This document shows positions 16,018 through 23,910 of a stretch of 39,594 bases of DNA, in pieces. The notes under the pieces were generated by a model. That model was not told the origin of the DNA, searched no databases, and saw only the letters and a list, made by a program, of their open reading frames with translations. The stretch covers positions 1-39,594 of the forward strand of contig JAFGHJ010000041.1 in the NCBI GenBank assembly GCA_016930175.1, in the 5' to 3' direction. Every line of letters starts with the position of its first letter. Positions within the stretch are counted from its first letter, which is position 1. The position numbers and the translations under genes are program-made. This DNA is from Caldifarciminota bacterium. GTDB lineage: Bacteria > Hydrothermota > UBA3072.

Positions 16018-17803
16018 AACTCCTCCTATATCTTAAAGCAGGCAAGTCCAAAATCAAACAAGGTCTTCCGTCCCCAATCATCGTAATACCTATGTATCCT
16101 TTAATTCTATCGATTGGCGAAGGTAAAGGCTTGACAACTGCTTCCATACTTCCTCTAAAAGTTCCCCCTACAATGGCAAAACGGTCATTCTCTATTTCAA
16201 CAACTACACATGGCGCATGCTGGTTTCCATTACTTGAAGAACGTTGCCTTAGAATGTCGGAAAGACGATAAACAGGAAGAATTTCTCTACGAAGCAACAT
16301 TACTTCTTTTCCCATAAGACGCGACAAAGAATCGGCTGAAACCGTTAACGTTTCATCAACAAAAGTCATAGGCAACGCGAACAACTGATTATCTAAACCA
16401 AGCAGATAAACTTTAATTATCGACATAGAAAGAGGCATTTTCATTGATATCGTTGTTCCTTTATTTTTTTCGGTATTTATATTAACACTTCCCCCTACAG
16501 AGCGTACAAGCTTTCGCACCACATCTAATCCAACGCCTCGTCCGGAAACTTTATCAACTTTTTCCTTAGTTGTAAATCCCGGAGCAAATAAAAATCTTAA
16601 TATTTCTCCTTTTGAAAGAGATTCCATCTCCTCTTCTTCTACCAAACCCCTCTTGAATGCAACAAGGATAACTTCTTTTTCATCTATCCCTTTCCCATCA
16701 TCGCTTATCTGTATCAATATATCTCCCTTTACGCTTTTCGCCGAAACAGTTATTTTCCCAACTCTGTGTTTGTTCAATTTTTCTCTCTCCTCGGGAGACT
16801 CAATACCATGAGAGACAGAATTTCTAATAAGATGAATCAGGGGATCACCGATCCCCTCAAGAAGAGAACGATCAACTTCGATATCCGCTCCAAAAATTTC
16901 AATATTCACTTCTTTTCCTAATTTCCTGCTCAAATCTCTGACGTATCTCGGAAATTTATCAAAAATCAACGATAGGGGCACCAGTCTGATCTTCGTAATA
17001 ACTTCCTGCAATTCCTTCACGCTTCTGCTATGAAGGTCTAAAACCCCCTGAAATTTTTCTTCACCAAAACTTCTAATAATTTCGGATAATTGAGACGTAG
17101 TAACAACCAATTCACCAACAAGATTTTGCATTCTATCCAGCATATTCACGTTAACTCTTATACCTTCAATCCCGCTGGGCGAAGTTCTTCCTGAACTTTT
17201 CTTATCCTCAAATTTAACTGTTTCGACTTCATCAATGGAAGCAACTAAGTCTATAATCTTTTCGGGTTCGGCGCAACGAACTTTTAATATTCTCCCAATA
17301 TTACCGGACTTAATTTCCTCGTAAGAGGGATCTACGCTTTCAATTTTCGTCTTTTCTTGTATTCTTTGAATAATTACAGCCGCTCTCGCAGCCGGGAGGG
17401 AAACATCCTCTTTGAGTAAAATTTCAAGATAGGGCATATCACCGATTTCTGGACTTGCCTCTTCTCCGGTTTTCTCTTGTCTCTCCAGCGTTGCCAAAAG
17501 ACTTTCTATTCTGTCAATACCTTTAAACACTTCATCTATAATATCGGCATCAACCTTTCTTTTTTCTCCTTCTTTAAAAACCTCCATTTTCTCTTCAAGG
17601 TCATGAGAAATGGTTTCTATCTCAGTATAACCAAGAGAAGCAGCCATTCCTTTCAGCGTATGGAAAATTCTGTAAACCTCAGCAGTTATCTTTTTATTAT
17701 CGGGTTCTTTCTCAAGTTCGACAATTATTTTATTCAGTTTACTTAAATACTCACTGCTTTCTTCTTTAAATAGTTTTATATACTCTGCTCTCTGCTCGTC
17801 CAT
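15998..17803 (-). CDS. cheA: Chemotaxis-type histidine kinase CheA
   Basis: A 601-residue protein with classical P1-P5 order. The HPt domain (about 1-105) has phospho-acceptor H48 in FHTLKGMAASLGY. A P2-like domain (about 120-205) resembles those of Thermotoga/Bacillus-type CheA. The P3 dimerisation helices carry VNVNMLDRMQNLVGELVV. The HATPase domain has the N box LIRNSVSHGIE, G1 DDGKGID and G2 GRGVGLDVV. The C-terminal CheW-like domain (about 455-595) includes FALPMTFVDETL. It autophosphorylates under control of the receptor-CheW array and passes phosphate to CheY. Only 10 nt separate it from cheY. No good Shine-Dalgarno precedes the ATG. Confidence 0.96.
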   Translation of the reverse strand: MDEQRAEYIKLFKEESSEYLSKLNKIIVELEKEPDNKKITAEVYRIFHTLKGMAASLGYTEIETISHDLEEKMEVFKEGEKRKVDADIIDEVFKGIDRIESLLATLERQEKTGEEASPEIGDMPYLEILLKEDVSLPAARAAVIIQRIQEKTKIESVDPSYEEIKSGNIGRILKVRCAEPEKIIDLVASIDEVETVKFEDKKSSGRTSPSGIEGIRVNVNMLDRMQNLVGELVVTTSQLSEIIRSFGEEKFQGVLDLHSRSVKELQEVITKIRLVPLSLIFDKFPRYVRDLSRKLGKEVNIEIFGADIEVDRSLLEGIGDPLIHLIRNSVSHGIESPEEREKLNKHRVGKITVSAKSVKGDILIQISDDGKGIDEKEVILVAFKRGLVEEEEMESLSKGEILRFLFAPGFTTKEKVDKVSGRGVGLDVVRKLVRSVGGSVNINTEKNKGTTISMKMPLSMSIIKVYLLGLDNQLFALPMTFVDETLTVSADSLSRLMGKEVMLLRREILPVYRLSDILRQRSSSNGNQHAPCVVVEIENDRFAIVGGTFRGSMEAVVKPLPSPIDRIKGYIGITMIGDGRPCLILDLPALRYRRSYENTGS

Positions 17804-17813
17804 AAATTTTCGC

Positions 17814-18179
17814 TTACAGTTTTAAAACCCTCTGAACTGCTTCTATAACTCGTGAAGGCTGAAAAGGTTTGACCACATAGTCCTTTGCTCCAGCCTGGAT
17901 AGCTTCAACAACCAAACTCTGGTGTCCCATAGCACTCACAACCACAATTTTGGCTTCGGAATCTAATTCTTTTATTTTTTTAATTGCCTCTATTCCGCTC
18001 ATGTCAGGCATTATTATATCCATAGTAACGAGATCTGGTTTATTTTTCTCGTATTTCTGGACGGCTTCACTACCGTTTCCCGCTTCATCGCAGATCTCGT
18101 AACCGCCTTTCTGAAGTATATCCGCCAACATCTTCCTCATAAATATTGCATCATCTACTACTAAAATCCTTGCGCTCAT
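17814..18179 (-). CDS. cheY: CheY-like single-domain response regulator
   Basis: A 121-residue stand-alone receiver domain. Phospho-acceptor D54 lies in TMDIIMPDMSG. The acidic pocket is D9/D10 (LVVDD), the switch Ser is S82 (VVVSAMG) and the conserved Lys is K104 (VVKPF). The sequence is of the Thermotoga/Bacillus CheY type. With no output domain it should act by binding a partner, either a flagellar switch or, here, possibly one of the TPR, PATAN or Roadblock proteins encoded downstream. AAGGAGG precedes the ATG. It lies 15 nt after cheW and 10 nt before cheA. Confidence 0.95.
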   Translation of the reverse strand: MSARILVVDDAIFMRKMLADILQKGGYEICDEAGNGSEAVQKYEKNKPDLVTMDIIMPDMSGIEAIKKIKELDSEAKIVVVSAMGHQSLVVEAIQAGAKDYVVKPFQPSRVIEAVQRVLKL

Positions 18180-18194
18180 TTTTGCCTCCTTACG

Positions 18195-18596
18195 TCATAT
18201 TAATTCTTTTATGTCAATAATTATATATTTTTCTTTCAATTTCACAATTCCTTTCATATACTTTGACTCTATTTCCCCTTTTAAGCTGGAAGGAACATTT
18301 TTTATTTCCGAACCAGAAACTTCATGGATATCAAGGACTCTGTCCGGTCTTAAACCCACTACCATACCATTAATTATACAGAGTATAATTTCACGTGAGG
18401 TAGATTTGCCCGTGAGGCCTATCTTCTTCCTCAAATCTATCACCGTGATAGGTTCTCCACGGAGATTCATTACTCCTTCAAGATAATCACTCGATAAAGG
18501 AACCGGAGTTATTTCTTTTTCTTCAACAATTTCCTTTACATTTTCCAACGGTATGCCAAAGAATTTATCTTCTAAAGTAAAGCTCAAAAATTCCAT
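18195..18596 (-). CDS. cheW: CheW adaptor protein
   Basis: A 133-residue protein consisting of one CheW domain: LSFTLEDKFFGIPLENVKEI, then LEGVMNLRGEPITVIDLRKK with the conserved NLRG, and a C-terminal GIVKLKEKYIIIDI. CheW links chemoreceptor tips to CheA. The ATG overlaps the stop of the receptor gene (TAATG) behind GGAGTT, so adaptor and receptor are translationally coupled. It is the only CheW gene in the window and is expected to dock onto the signalling hairpins of the upstream fusion receptor. Confidence 0.95.
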   Translation of the reverse strand: MEFLSFTLEDKFFGIPLENVKEIVEEKEITPVPLSSDYLEGVMNLRGEPITVIDLRKKIGLTGKSTSREIILCIINGMVVGLRPDRVLDIHEVSGSEIKNVPSSLKGEIESKYMKGIVKLKEKYIIIDIKELI

Positions 18597-21500
18597 TATT
18601 CAACTCCAACCCATTCATAATGTAAGCGATTAAGCAAATCTGATCGGACACCAAAAACTCTATCACTAAGTAGTAAAAAATTAGTATCGTAATCAAGAAA
18701 AACAAAAGGGGCTTCTTCTACTATCATTTTTTCCGACTCCTGACATAATTTTTTTCTAAGAACCGGATTTATTTCTCTCATTCCCTCTTTTATTTTGTTA
18801 TCAAGAATTTTATTGGAATAAAAGGTTAAATTTCCTCTACCAGCCTGAGAAGAGTGGAAAAGAGAAAATAAAAAATCGTTAGGATCAACACTATCAGGAA
18901 CCCAACTACTCAAAAATAACTGTGCCCTCCCCTCTTTAACTTTTTTTGTGAATTTTCCCCAGGGATTTTTCTCGATTTTCAAAGTAACTCCGATACCGGA
19001 AAAAGCCTCCTTTATAAATTCGGCTCTTCTGATCATAATGGGAGAATCATAAATTGAGAGAGTATATGTCTCAGGTAAACCTCCGTCAAAACCCGCCTCC
19101 TCAAGAAGCTTCTTTGCTTTCGCCTCATTATATTCATATCCTTCTATTTCAGGATTATATGTGTTAAATCCTGAGTGGAACAGACCCTTTGGAATTTCAC
19201 CAAAACCTGAAGAGGTCTCTTCTATAATAACCTCTTTATCTATTGCGTGGTTCATCGCTTGACGAACCTTCTTATTACTAAAAGGAAGTTCCTTCATATT
19301 AAAGTTAAAGCCAAGGTAATTCATATTCAAACAAACGGACGAAAATAAATTTTTACTTAAGTCCTTATCAATTTTAATGCTGGAAACAGATTCCGCAGGA
19401 ACCCTTACAATATCAAATACACCACTCTTGAATTCTTCCACAGGATCCCCCCCGGCCGTAAAAATGACTCTTGATAAATAAGGTTTACCTGCGAAATAAT
19501 CTGAATAGGATTCCAAAACTATTTTTTCTTCTTTTTTCCAATTTTGCAATTTAAATGGTCCTATACCTATAATACCATTCTCATCGGAATCTTTTGCCAT
19601 TATAGACGAATTGAGTTTTGCTAAATCTGAAAGAAAAGACATATTAATTTCACTTAATCTAATCGAAAAGGAATATTTGCCTTTAATTTCTATTTCATCA
19701 ATCAAACCAAAAGAGCTGATTTTATCACTTTCTTTTAATCTTTCGAGCGTAAATTTGACATCTTCGGAATCGATTTTTCTTCCTTTATGATCTTTAATAT
19801 CTTCCCTTAATGTAAAATCCCACCTTTTAACATCTTCCGATAGCTCCCACCTTTCCAACATCAAAGGATATACCTGACCTCGTAGGCCCGAATCAAATAA
19901 TCCTCTATGTATAAGATAAATGATTTCATTTGTCACGGGATCCTCAAATTTTGAAGGGTGCAAAGAAACCGGAATTTTCTGAAGATAGATATTCAGCTTC
20001 GATTCGCTATCCTTTTCCATAACTTCGAAGGCACTCAGGTTTTTCCAATTATGATCCTGAGTAAGATTCTCGGTTAAACTTTTCTCTTTATCTAAATTTT
20101 TCTCAAGCTCTTCGGTAGCTTCTGTGTACTTTTTCAATGCTTCGACTACCGCAACAAAAGAATTACCAATTTCCCCAATCACATCTTCCTGTTTATCAAT
20201 AAAAGGTCTAATACTTGAAGAAACTTCCGTCAAAGTTTCTATTTGGTCTTTATTTTCTTGAAATGCAACCTCGCTTTCGTTAACGATATCCTTAAGTCTA
20301 CTTATTGTATTATCAATCGTTAGAGTTGTCCTTCTTAAATCCTCGATCTTCTCGTTCACCGGGTTAAAAAACCGCCACAATTTGTCACCTAATTTCGAAT
20401 AATCATTGGAAAGCTTCTGCATTTCATCTACAATCGAAGAAAGCCCTTTTATATCATGCGGCACTCTTGATGCTTCTATTTTTCCATAAAGTGAAATAAC
20501 TCTTAATTGTTCTGCAAAATCTCCCGCGTTTTCAACTAATCTTCCTAAACCGGAGGAAATTCTGGATAAATTTACCTGAATATTTGCAACCTCATCTATA
20601 CCTATTGCTTCTTTCTCTATAAAAGACTGAACACTCTTAATATTACTAAGACATAAATTTGCCTGATATTGTGTTACCTTAATAATTTCTTTTAGCCCTT
20701 CAATCTCTCTTCCAATCATCCCCAACATTTTCTTCATACTATCTAACTCAGATAAGTCAAGATTGCTTTGCATAGGAGTCGAACTTAAGGCTACAACACT
20801 AAGCTGGCTATAGCGATCAAGCTTGTCAACCTCTTTCAAGGCAAAATCTATTTGTGAAATATTAAAAGGCAAGAGAGCTGAGCCCTTTTCAACCAAGTAA
20901 CTAAAAACATCTATATGATTCTTTAAAATTTCTATGACTGCTCTTCTTTGAGAAAGCAAAAGGTCTATTTCTCCCAACTTCAAAAGCGTATCTCTTGATA
21001 AAGAAAGTAAAAAATTAGCTGTCTCTTCAATATCGCGTCTTTTTATGTCAATATTTTCAAGCAAATTTAACAATTTATCTGATGTATCCATGACAAGAGA
21101 AATTTTATCTCGCACCTCATCGGAACTTTGCTTTAAATCATCCGCATTTACGATAAAATTGGAGAGACTTTCTCGTATAGCTCCGAATTTGTCTGTAGCT
21201 TCCTTCGATCTATCTTTGAGAGATTCAAGTCTTTCCACCATCTCTTTGACAATCTCCAATGATTTTCCCGTTAACCTTCCCAATTCTTCGGCTACCACTT
21301 CGAATCCTTTGCCTAAAGCTCCAGCTTGATAAGCCTTGATCTCGGCGTTTCTGGCTGTATTACCTGAGGTTTCGTTGAGTTCCTGAAGACTTGATACTAT
21401 CGTATTGATTTCTTCCCTTTTGCCAATCAAATCTTCTAACTTCTGGCTAAGATTAACGGTGCTGTCACTAAAGAAATGAATCCTGTTCATTACTTCATTT

Positions 21501-21742
21501 ATTAGACTGAGACCGAAAGACAACAATTCTTCACTCTTTCTGACAGTAATCCTGAAAGAATCAGAACCTTCGTAGATAACATACATAGAAGCATACAAGT
21601 TTTTTAACATCTTTCTTATTTCCGTTAACTCCGCAGATGATTCCATCTGTTTGGTGGAAAGTTGATTCCAAAGAAAAGCCGTCTCTTTAGATAAATCCTC
21701 TAATTTACCTATGTATTCCTTTACAGTGTCATTTGCTTCCAT
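18596..21742 (-). CDS. Soluble fusion receptor: two chemoreceptor-like signalling segments plus an SBP_bac_5 (oligopeptide-binding) domain
   Basis: A 1048-residue protein from the ATG at 21742. Residues about 1-575 are long coiled coils with two regions resembling the chemoreceptor hairpin tip: NAEIKAYQAGALGKGFEVVA followed by EELGRL (about 132-157), and LRVISLYGKIEASRV followed by GLSSIVDEMQKL (about 413-444). Residues about 581-1048 form a full extracellular solute-binding family 5 domain (LIHRGLFDSG, YPLMLERWELSED, WDFTLREDIKDHKGRKIDSE, KVRQAMNHAIDKE, YNEAKAKKLLEEAGFDGG). No signal peptide or membrane helix is visible, so a domain usually periplasmic appears to be cytoplasmic. The open frame runs upstream to 21850, but that part crosses a repeat and the promoter, so I reject it. 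There is no clear Shine-Dalgarno. It is the first gene of the operon. Confidence 0.85.
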   Translation of the reverse strand: MEANDTVKEYIGKLEDLSKETAFLWNQLSTKQMESSAELTEIRKMLKNLYASMYVIYEGSDSFRITVRKSEELLSFGLSLINEVMNRIHFFSDSTVNLSQKLEDLIGKREEINTIVSSLQELNETSGNTARNAEIKAYQAGALGKGFEVVAEELGRLTGKSLEIVKEMVERLESLKDRSKEATDKFGAIRESLSNFIVNADDLKQSSDEVRDKISLVMDTSDKLLNLLENIDIKRRDIEETANFLLSLSRDTLLKLGEIDLLLSQRRAVIEILKNHIDVFSYLVEKGSALLPFNISQIDFALKEVDKLDRYSQLSVVALSSTPMQSNLDLSELDSMKKMLGMIGREIEGLKEIIKVTQYQANLCLSNIKSVQSFIEKEAIGIDEVANIQVNLSRISSGLGRLVENAGDFAEQLRVISLYGKIEASRVPHDIKGLSSIVDEMQKLSNDYSKLGDKLWRFFNPVNEKIEDLRRTTLTIDNTISRLKDIVNESEVAFQENKDQIETLTEVSSSIRPFIDKQEDVIGEIGNSFVAVVEALKKYTEATEELEKNLDKEKSLTENLTQDHNWKNLSAFEVMEKDSESKLNIYLQKIPVSLHPSKFEDPVTNEIIYLIHRGLFDSGLRGQVYPLMLERWELSEDVKRWDFTLREDIKDHKGRKIDSEDVKFTLERLKESDKISSFGLIDEIEIKGKYSFSIRLSEINMSFLSDLAKLNSSIMAKDSDENGIIGIGPFKLQNWKKEEKIVLESYSDYFAGKPYLSRVIFTAGGDPVEEFKSGVFDIVRVPAESVSSIKIDKDLSKNLFSSVCLNMNYLGFNFNMKELPFSNKKVRQAMNHAIDKEVIIEETSSGFGEIPKGLFHSGFNTYNPEIEGYEYNEAKAKKLLEEAGFDGGLPETYTLSIYDSPIMIRRAEFIKEAFSGIGVTLKIEKNPWGKFTKKVKEGRAQLFLSSWVPDSVDPNDFLFSLFHSSQAGRGNLTFYSNKILDNKIKEGMREINPVLRKKLCQESEKMIVEEAPFVFLDYDTNFLLLSDRVFGVRSDLLNRLHYEWVGVE

Positions 21743-21758
21743 ATATTTATTTGATAAT

Positions 21759-21787
21759 AAATTATCAATAAATGACTTAATTGTCAA
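21759..21787 (-). promoter_or_regulatory. Promoter of the chemosensory-Roadblock-tamB operon
   Basis: Consensus TTGACA (21787-21782) is followed by a 17-nt spacer and TAATTT (21764-21759), with TGA immediately before the -10 as an extended element. Initiation near 21752 leaves about 10 nt before the ATG at 21742, with no Shine-Dalgarno. It lies inside the frame extending upstream of the receptor and therefore decides the start. Confidence 0.8.
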
Positions 21788-21805
21788 GAGTTTAATATCT
21801 TTTAC

Positions 21806-21995
21806 GCTAACAGCTAACAGAATACAGCTTTCAGCCAAAGCACTCCCCACAACCCGGATTTTTTACAAATAGGTAATGTAGAGCTTGTAGTTTACGCTTT
21901 TTGATTAAATTTCTATTTAAAATATGAGCTCTATATGTGTAAATTGTTTTTTCCCTTGTTTTTAGCCGGTTGCTGCGAGCCGTAAGCCGACAGCT
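21806..21995. repeat. Inverted pair of 7-nt-period repeats in the divergent spacer
   Basis: The left arm (21806-21841) reads GCTAACA, GCTAACA, GAATACA, GCTTTCA, GCCAAAG. The right arm (21963-21995) reads GCCGGTT, GCTGCGA, GCCGTAA, GCCGACA, the opposite orientation. About 120 nt of AT-rich DNA without a gene lies between them. The pair occupies the roughly 300-nt spacer between the divergent chemosensory operon and the YbhN-like gene, outside both promoters. The same paired layout occurs at 6952-7041. Confidence 0.7.
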
Positions 21996-22004
21996 CTTCT
22001 CTTC

Positions 22005-22032
22005 TTGACATTTTCATACTGAACAGTATCTT
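22005..22032 (+). promoter_or_regulatory. Promoter of the YbhN-like gene, predicted leaderless
   Basis: TTGACA (22005-22010), a 16-nt spacer and TATCTT (22027-22032). Seven nucleotides downstream of the -10 is the A of the ATG at 22039, so the mRNA would start at or next to its initiation codon. No Shine-Dalgarno lies upstream of the ATG, consistent with this. Confidence 0.65.
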
Positions 22033-22038
22033 AAAAAA

Positions 22039-23016
22039 ATGAAAAAAATAAGTATAGAAATTTTGAAAATCTTAATAACAATCGGGCTTTTTTATTATCT
22101 TTTTAAAACTAAAGTTCCTTTGAATGAAGTAATACAGAATATAAAAAACTTAAACATCGTTTACCTAATATTAATTATACTTCTTTTCTTCCTTTATTAT
22201 TTGATTTTTTCACTGCGCTGGAATTTTCTACTCAAAGCTCAAAATATCGGAATTTCTGAAGTTAGAAGCTACTTATATATAATTATTTCTTTCTTCTTCA
22301 ACAATTTTCTGCCAAGCGGTCTCGGTATGGACATGATAAGGTCTGCATATGCGGGGGGAAAAGAAAACTTCGAAAAAGCCCTGGGAGCATCAATAATGGA
22401 AAGAATACTTGGTATGATAGGCATGATGTTAATTGGTATTGCAGCCGTTTTCTCATGGAAGGCTGAATTTGCAAAGCTTTCCATTCTATATATTGGTCTG
22501 ATTCTACTTACAATACTAATCTATTATTTTTTGACTTCTTTAAAAGTTTCATGGCTAAAAGAAAAGATACTCTCCGTCAAATTCTTAAATTTAGGTGATT
22601 CCATAAGAAAATTCTACCGGGCATTCAAAATATACAAAAATAAAATAAGAACGCTTATAATAGGCATAAGCTACTCAGTCTTAGTTCAAATAGTTATAAT
22701 TATAATTAATTACTTTATAGCCAAGGGATTATCTCTCCAAATTCCAATTTTTGCTCTACTAGCATATATACCTATTATAACCGTAATAAGTCTAATCCCG
22801 ATAACCATTAACGGCCTGGGCTTAAGAGAAGCAGCATACGTCTATTTTTTCAGTTTGCTCAATGTAACTAAAGGGCAGGCAATGTCATTGTCTCTTGTTT
22901 TTTTTATTACCTCTGTCATAGCAAGCTGCGGGGGCGGAATCGTGTTTGTCTTCTTACGACGAGGAACACGCTCCGATACGTTAAATAAAGATGAATCTGG
23001 TCGGAAAAAACAATAA
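22039..23016 (+). CDS. YbhN/UPF0104-family integral membrane protein (LPG synthase TM-like, flippase-type)
   Basis: A 325-residue protein, almost entirely hydrophobic, with about eight membrane helices. The conserved family segment FFFNNFLPSGLGMDMIRSAY, then GGKENFEKALGASIMERILG, matches the transmembrane domain of lysylphosphatidylglycerol synthases and the YbhN family. GLGLREAAYVYFF near residue 260 is the second signature. The soluble aminoacyl-transfer domain is absent, so it is not a complete MprF. A lipid-flipping or glycolipid-transport role is inferred for such stand-alone members. The C-terminus is short and basic. The start is fixed by the promoter only 6 nt upstream. Confidence 0.82.
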   Translation: MKKISIEILKILITIGLFYYLFKTKVPLNEVIQNIKNLNIVYLILIILLFFLYYLIFSLRWNFLLKAQNIGISEVRSYLYIIISFFFNNFLPSGLGMDMIRSAYAGGKENFEKALGASIMERILGMIGMMLIGIAAVFSWKAEFAKLSILYIGLILLTILIYYFLTSLKVSWLKEKILSVKFLNLGDSIRKFYRAFKIYKNKIRTLIIGISYSVLVQIVIIIINYFIAKGLSLQIPIFALLAYIPIITVISLIPITINGLGLREAAYVYFFSLLNVTKGQAMSLSLVFFITSVIASCGGGIVFVFLRRGTRSDTLNKDESGRKKQ

Positions 23017-23032
23017 ATAAAAAATTAAATAT

Positions 23033-23050
23033 CAAAAAGCAAAATGACAA
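23033..23050. repeat. Dispersed 18-nt repeat, copy 2
   Basis: CAAAAAGCAAAATGACAA, identical to 3046-3063, again in A-rich intergenic DNA. It ends 29 nt before a 9-nt-period repeat cluster. Confidence 0.7.
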
Positions 23051-23078
23051 ATAAAAATTAAAAAAGAAAAAACATTTA

Positions 23079-23174
23079 CCACAGAGGACACAGAGGAATA
23101 ATTGTATTACAAAAGAAAAAAAACACTGAGAACACAGAGAAAACAACAAATAGAAACTTTGTGGTATCTGTGAT
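23079..23174. repeat. 9-nt-period degenerate repeats, inverted arms (locus 2)
   Basis: The left arm contains CCACAGAGGACACAGAGG (23079-23096) and a second set with ACACTGAGA and ACACAGAGA (23122-23140). The right arm CTTTGTGGTATCTGTGAT (23157-23174) is the reverse orientation. It fills the 186-nt gap between the YbhN-like gene and thiD and ends about 30 nt before thiD. Confidence 0.7.
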
Positions 23175-23202
23175 TAAAAAATTAGTGGAGAGTTAGAGGG
23201 TT

Positions 23203-23910
23203 ATGAATGTTTTAACAATTGCCGGGTTTGATCCGACCGGCGGAGCCGGTATTTTAAGAGATATATCAATATTCAAATTGCTTGGAATTCCATATATCGC
23301 AGTGCCGACCGCCATGACAGTACAAACGTCAGAAGAAGTACTAAGCACATCAGGAATACCGACGAGGTCTATAAAAGAAGCATTTGAATCAACGGAAGAC
23401 TTTCGCGGAGTCAAGATAGGGATGCTCTATAACGAAAAGGTGGTAAGAATTGTTGCAGATTTTTTAAGAAAAAGAAAACCGGAATTCATAGTTCTTGACC
23501 CGATAATCAGTTCCACTTCAGGATATCCTTTGATCACCGCAAAAGGGATTAAAGAAATGAAAAAATCTTTATTCCCGTTATCCTATTTCATTACCCCAAA
23601 TCTTGAAGAAGCAAAACTGCTAACTGGCGAAGAAGAGTTGAAAAAAATAGCAAATAAGCTCCACCTTATGGGAACAAAACACGTTATAATAACAGGAATA
23701 GAGAGTGCTAATGACCTTTTCTACGACGGGAAAAAAGTAGAACTCATAGAAGGTTCTAAAATCAATTTCTCATTCCACGGTTCAGGATGTTTTTATTCTT
23801 CTTATCTTCTTGGAGAACTAATTCTGGGCTCAAAGCCACTCGAGGCTGCTAAAAAGTCTAAAAAAGCGGTTGAGGCATATATGAAAGCGCAACAACAGAA
23901 AGATAATTAA
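23203..23910 (+). CDS. thiD: Hydroxymethylpyrimidine/phosphomethylpyrimidine kinase-like protein (ThiD family)
   Basis: A 235-residue member of the ribokinase fold family. GFDPTGGAGILRD at 8-20 matches the ThiD N-terminal glycine motif. VLDPIISSTSG follows at about 98-107, TPNLEEAKLLTG at about 131-142, and GSGCFYSS at about 193-200 carries the anion-hole Cys C196. ThiD phosphorylates HMP and HMP-P in thiamine synthesis. At about 30 residues below the usual 260-270 and with no other thiamine genes nearby, a salvage role or a related pyridoxal-type kinase cannot be excluded. AGAGGG precedes the ATG. It converges with asd across a 286-nt repeat-filled spacer. Confidence 0.85.
   Translation: MNVLTIAGFDPTGGAGILRDISIFKLLGIPYIAVPTAMTVQTSEEVLSTSGIPTRSIKEAFESTEDFRGVKIGMLYNEKVVRIVADFLRKRKPEFIVLDPIISSTSGYPLITAKGIKEMKKSLFPLSYFITPNLEEAKLLTGEEELKKIANKLHLMGTKHVIITGIESANDLFYDGKKVELIEGSKINFSFHGSGCFYSSYLLGELILGSKPLEAAKKSKKAVEAYMKAQQQKDN

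Noticed and set aside
21743-21850. 36-residue N-terminal extension of the fusion receptor, hydrophobic enough to resemble a signal segment
   Set aside because: It is encoded by a 7-nt repeat arm and a consensus promoter. A downstream ATG starts a plausible soluble protein.
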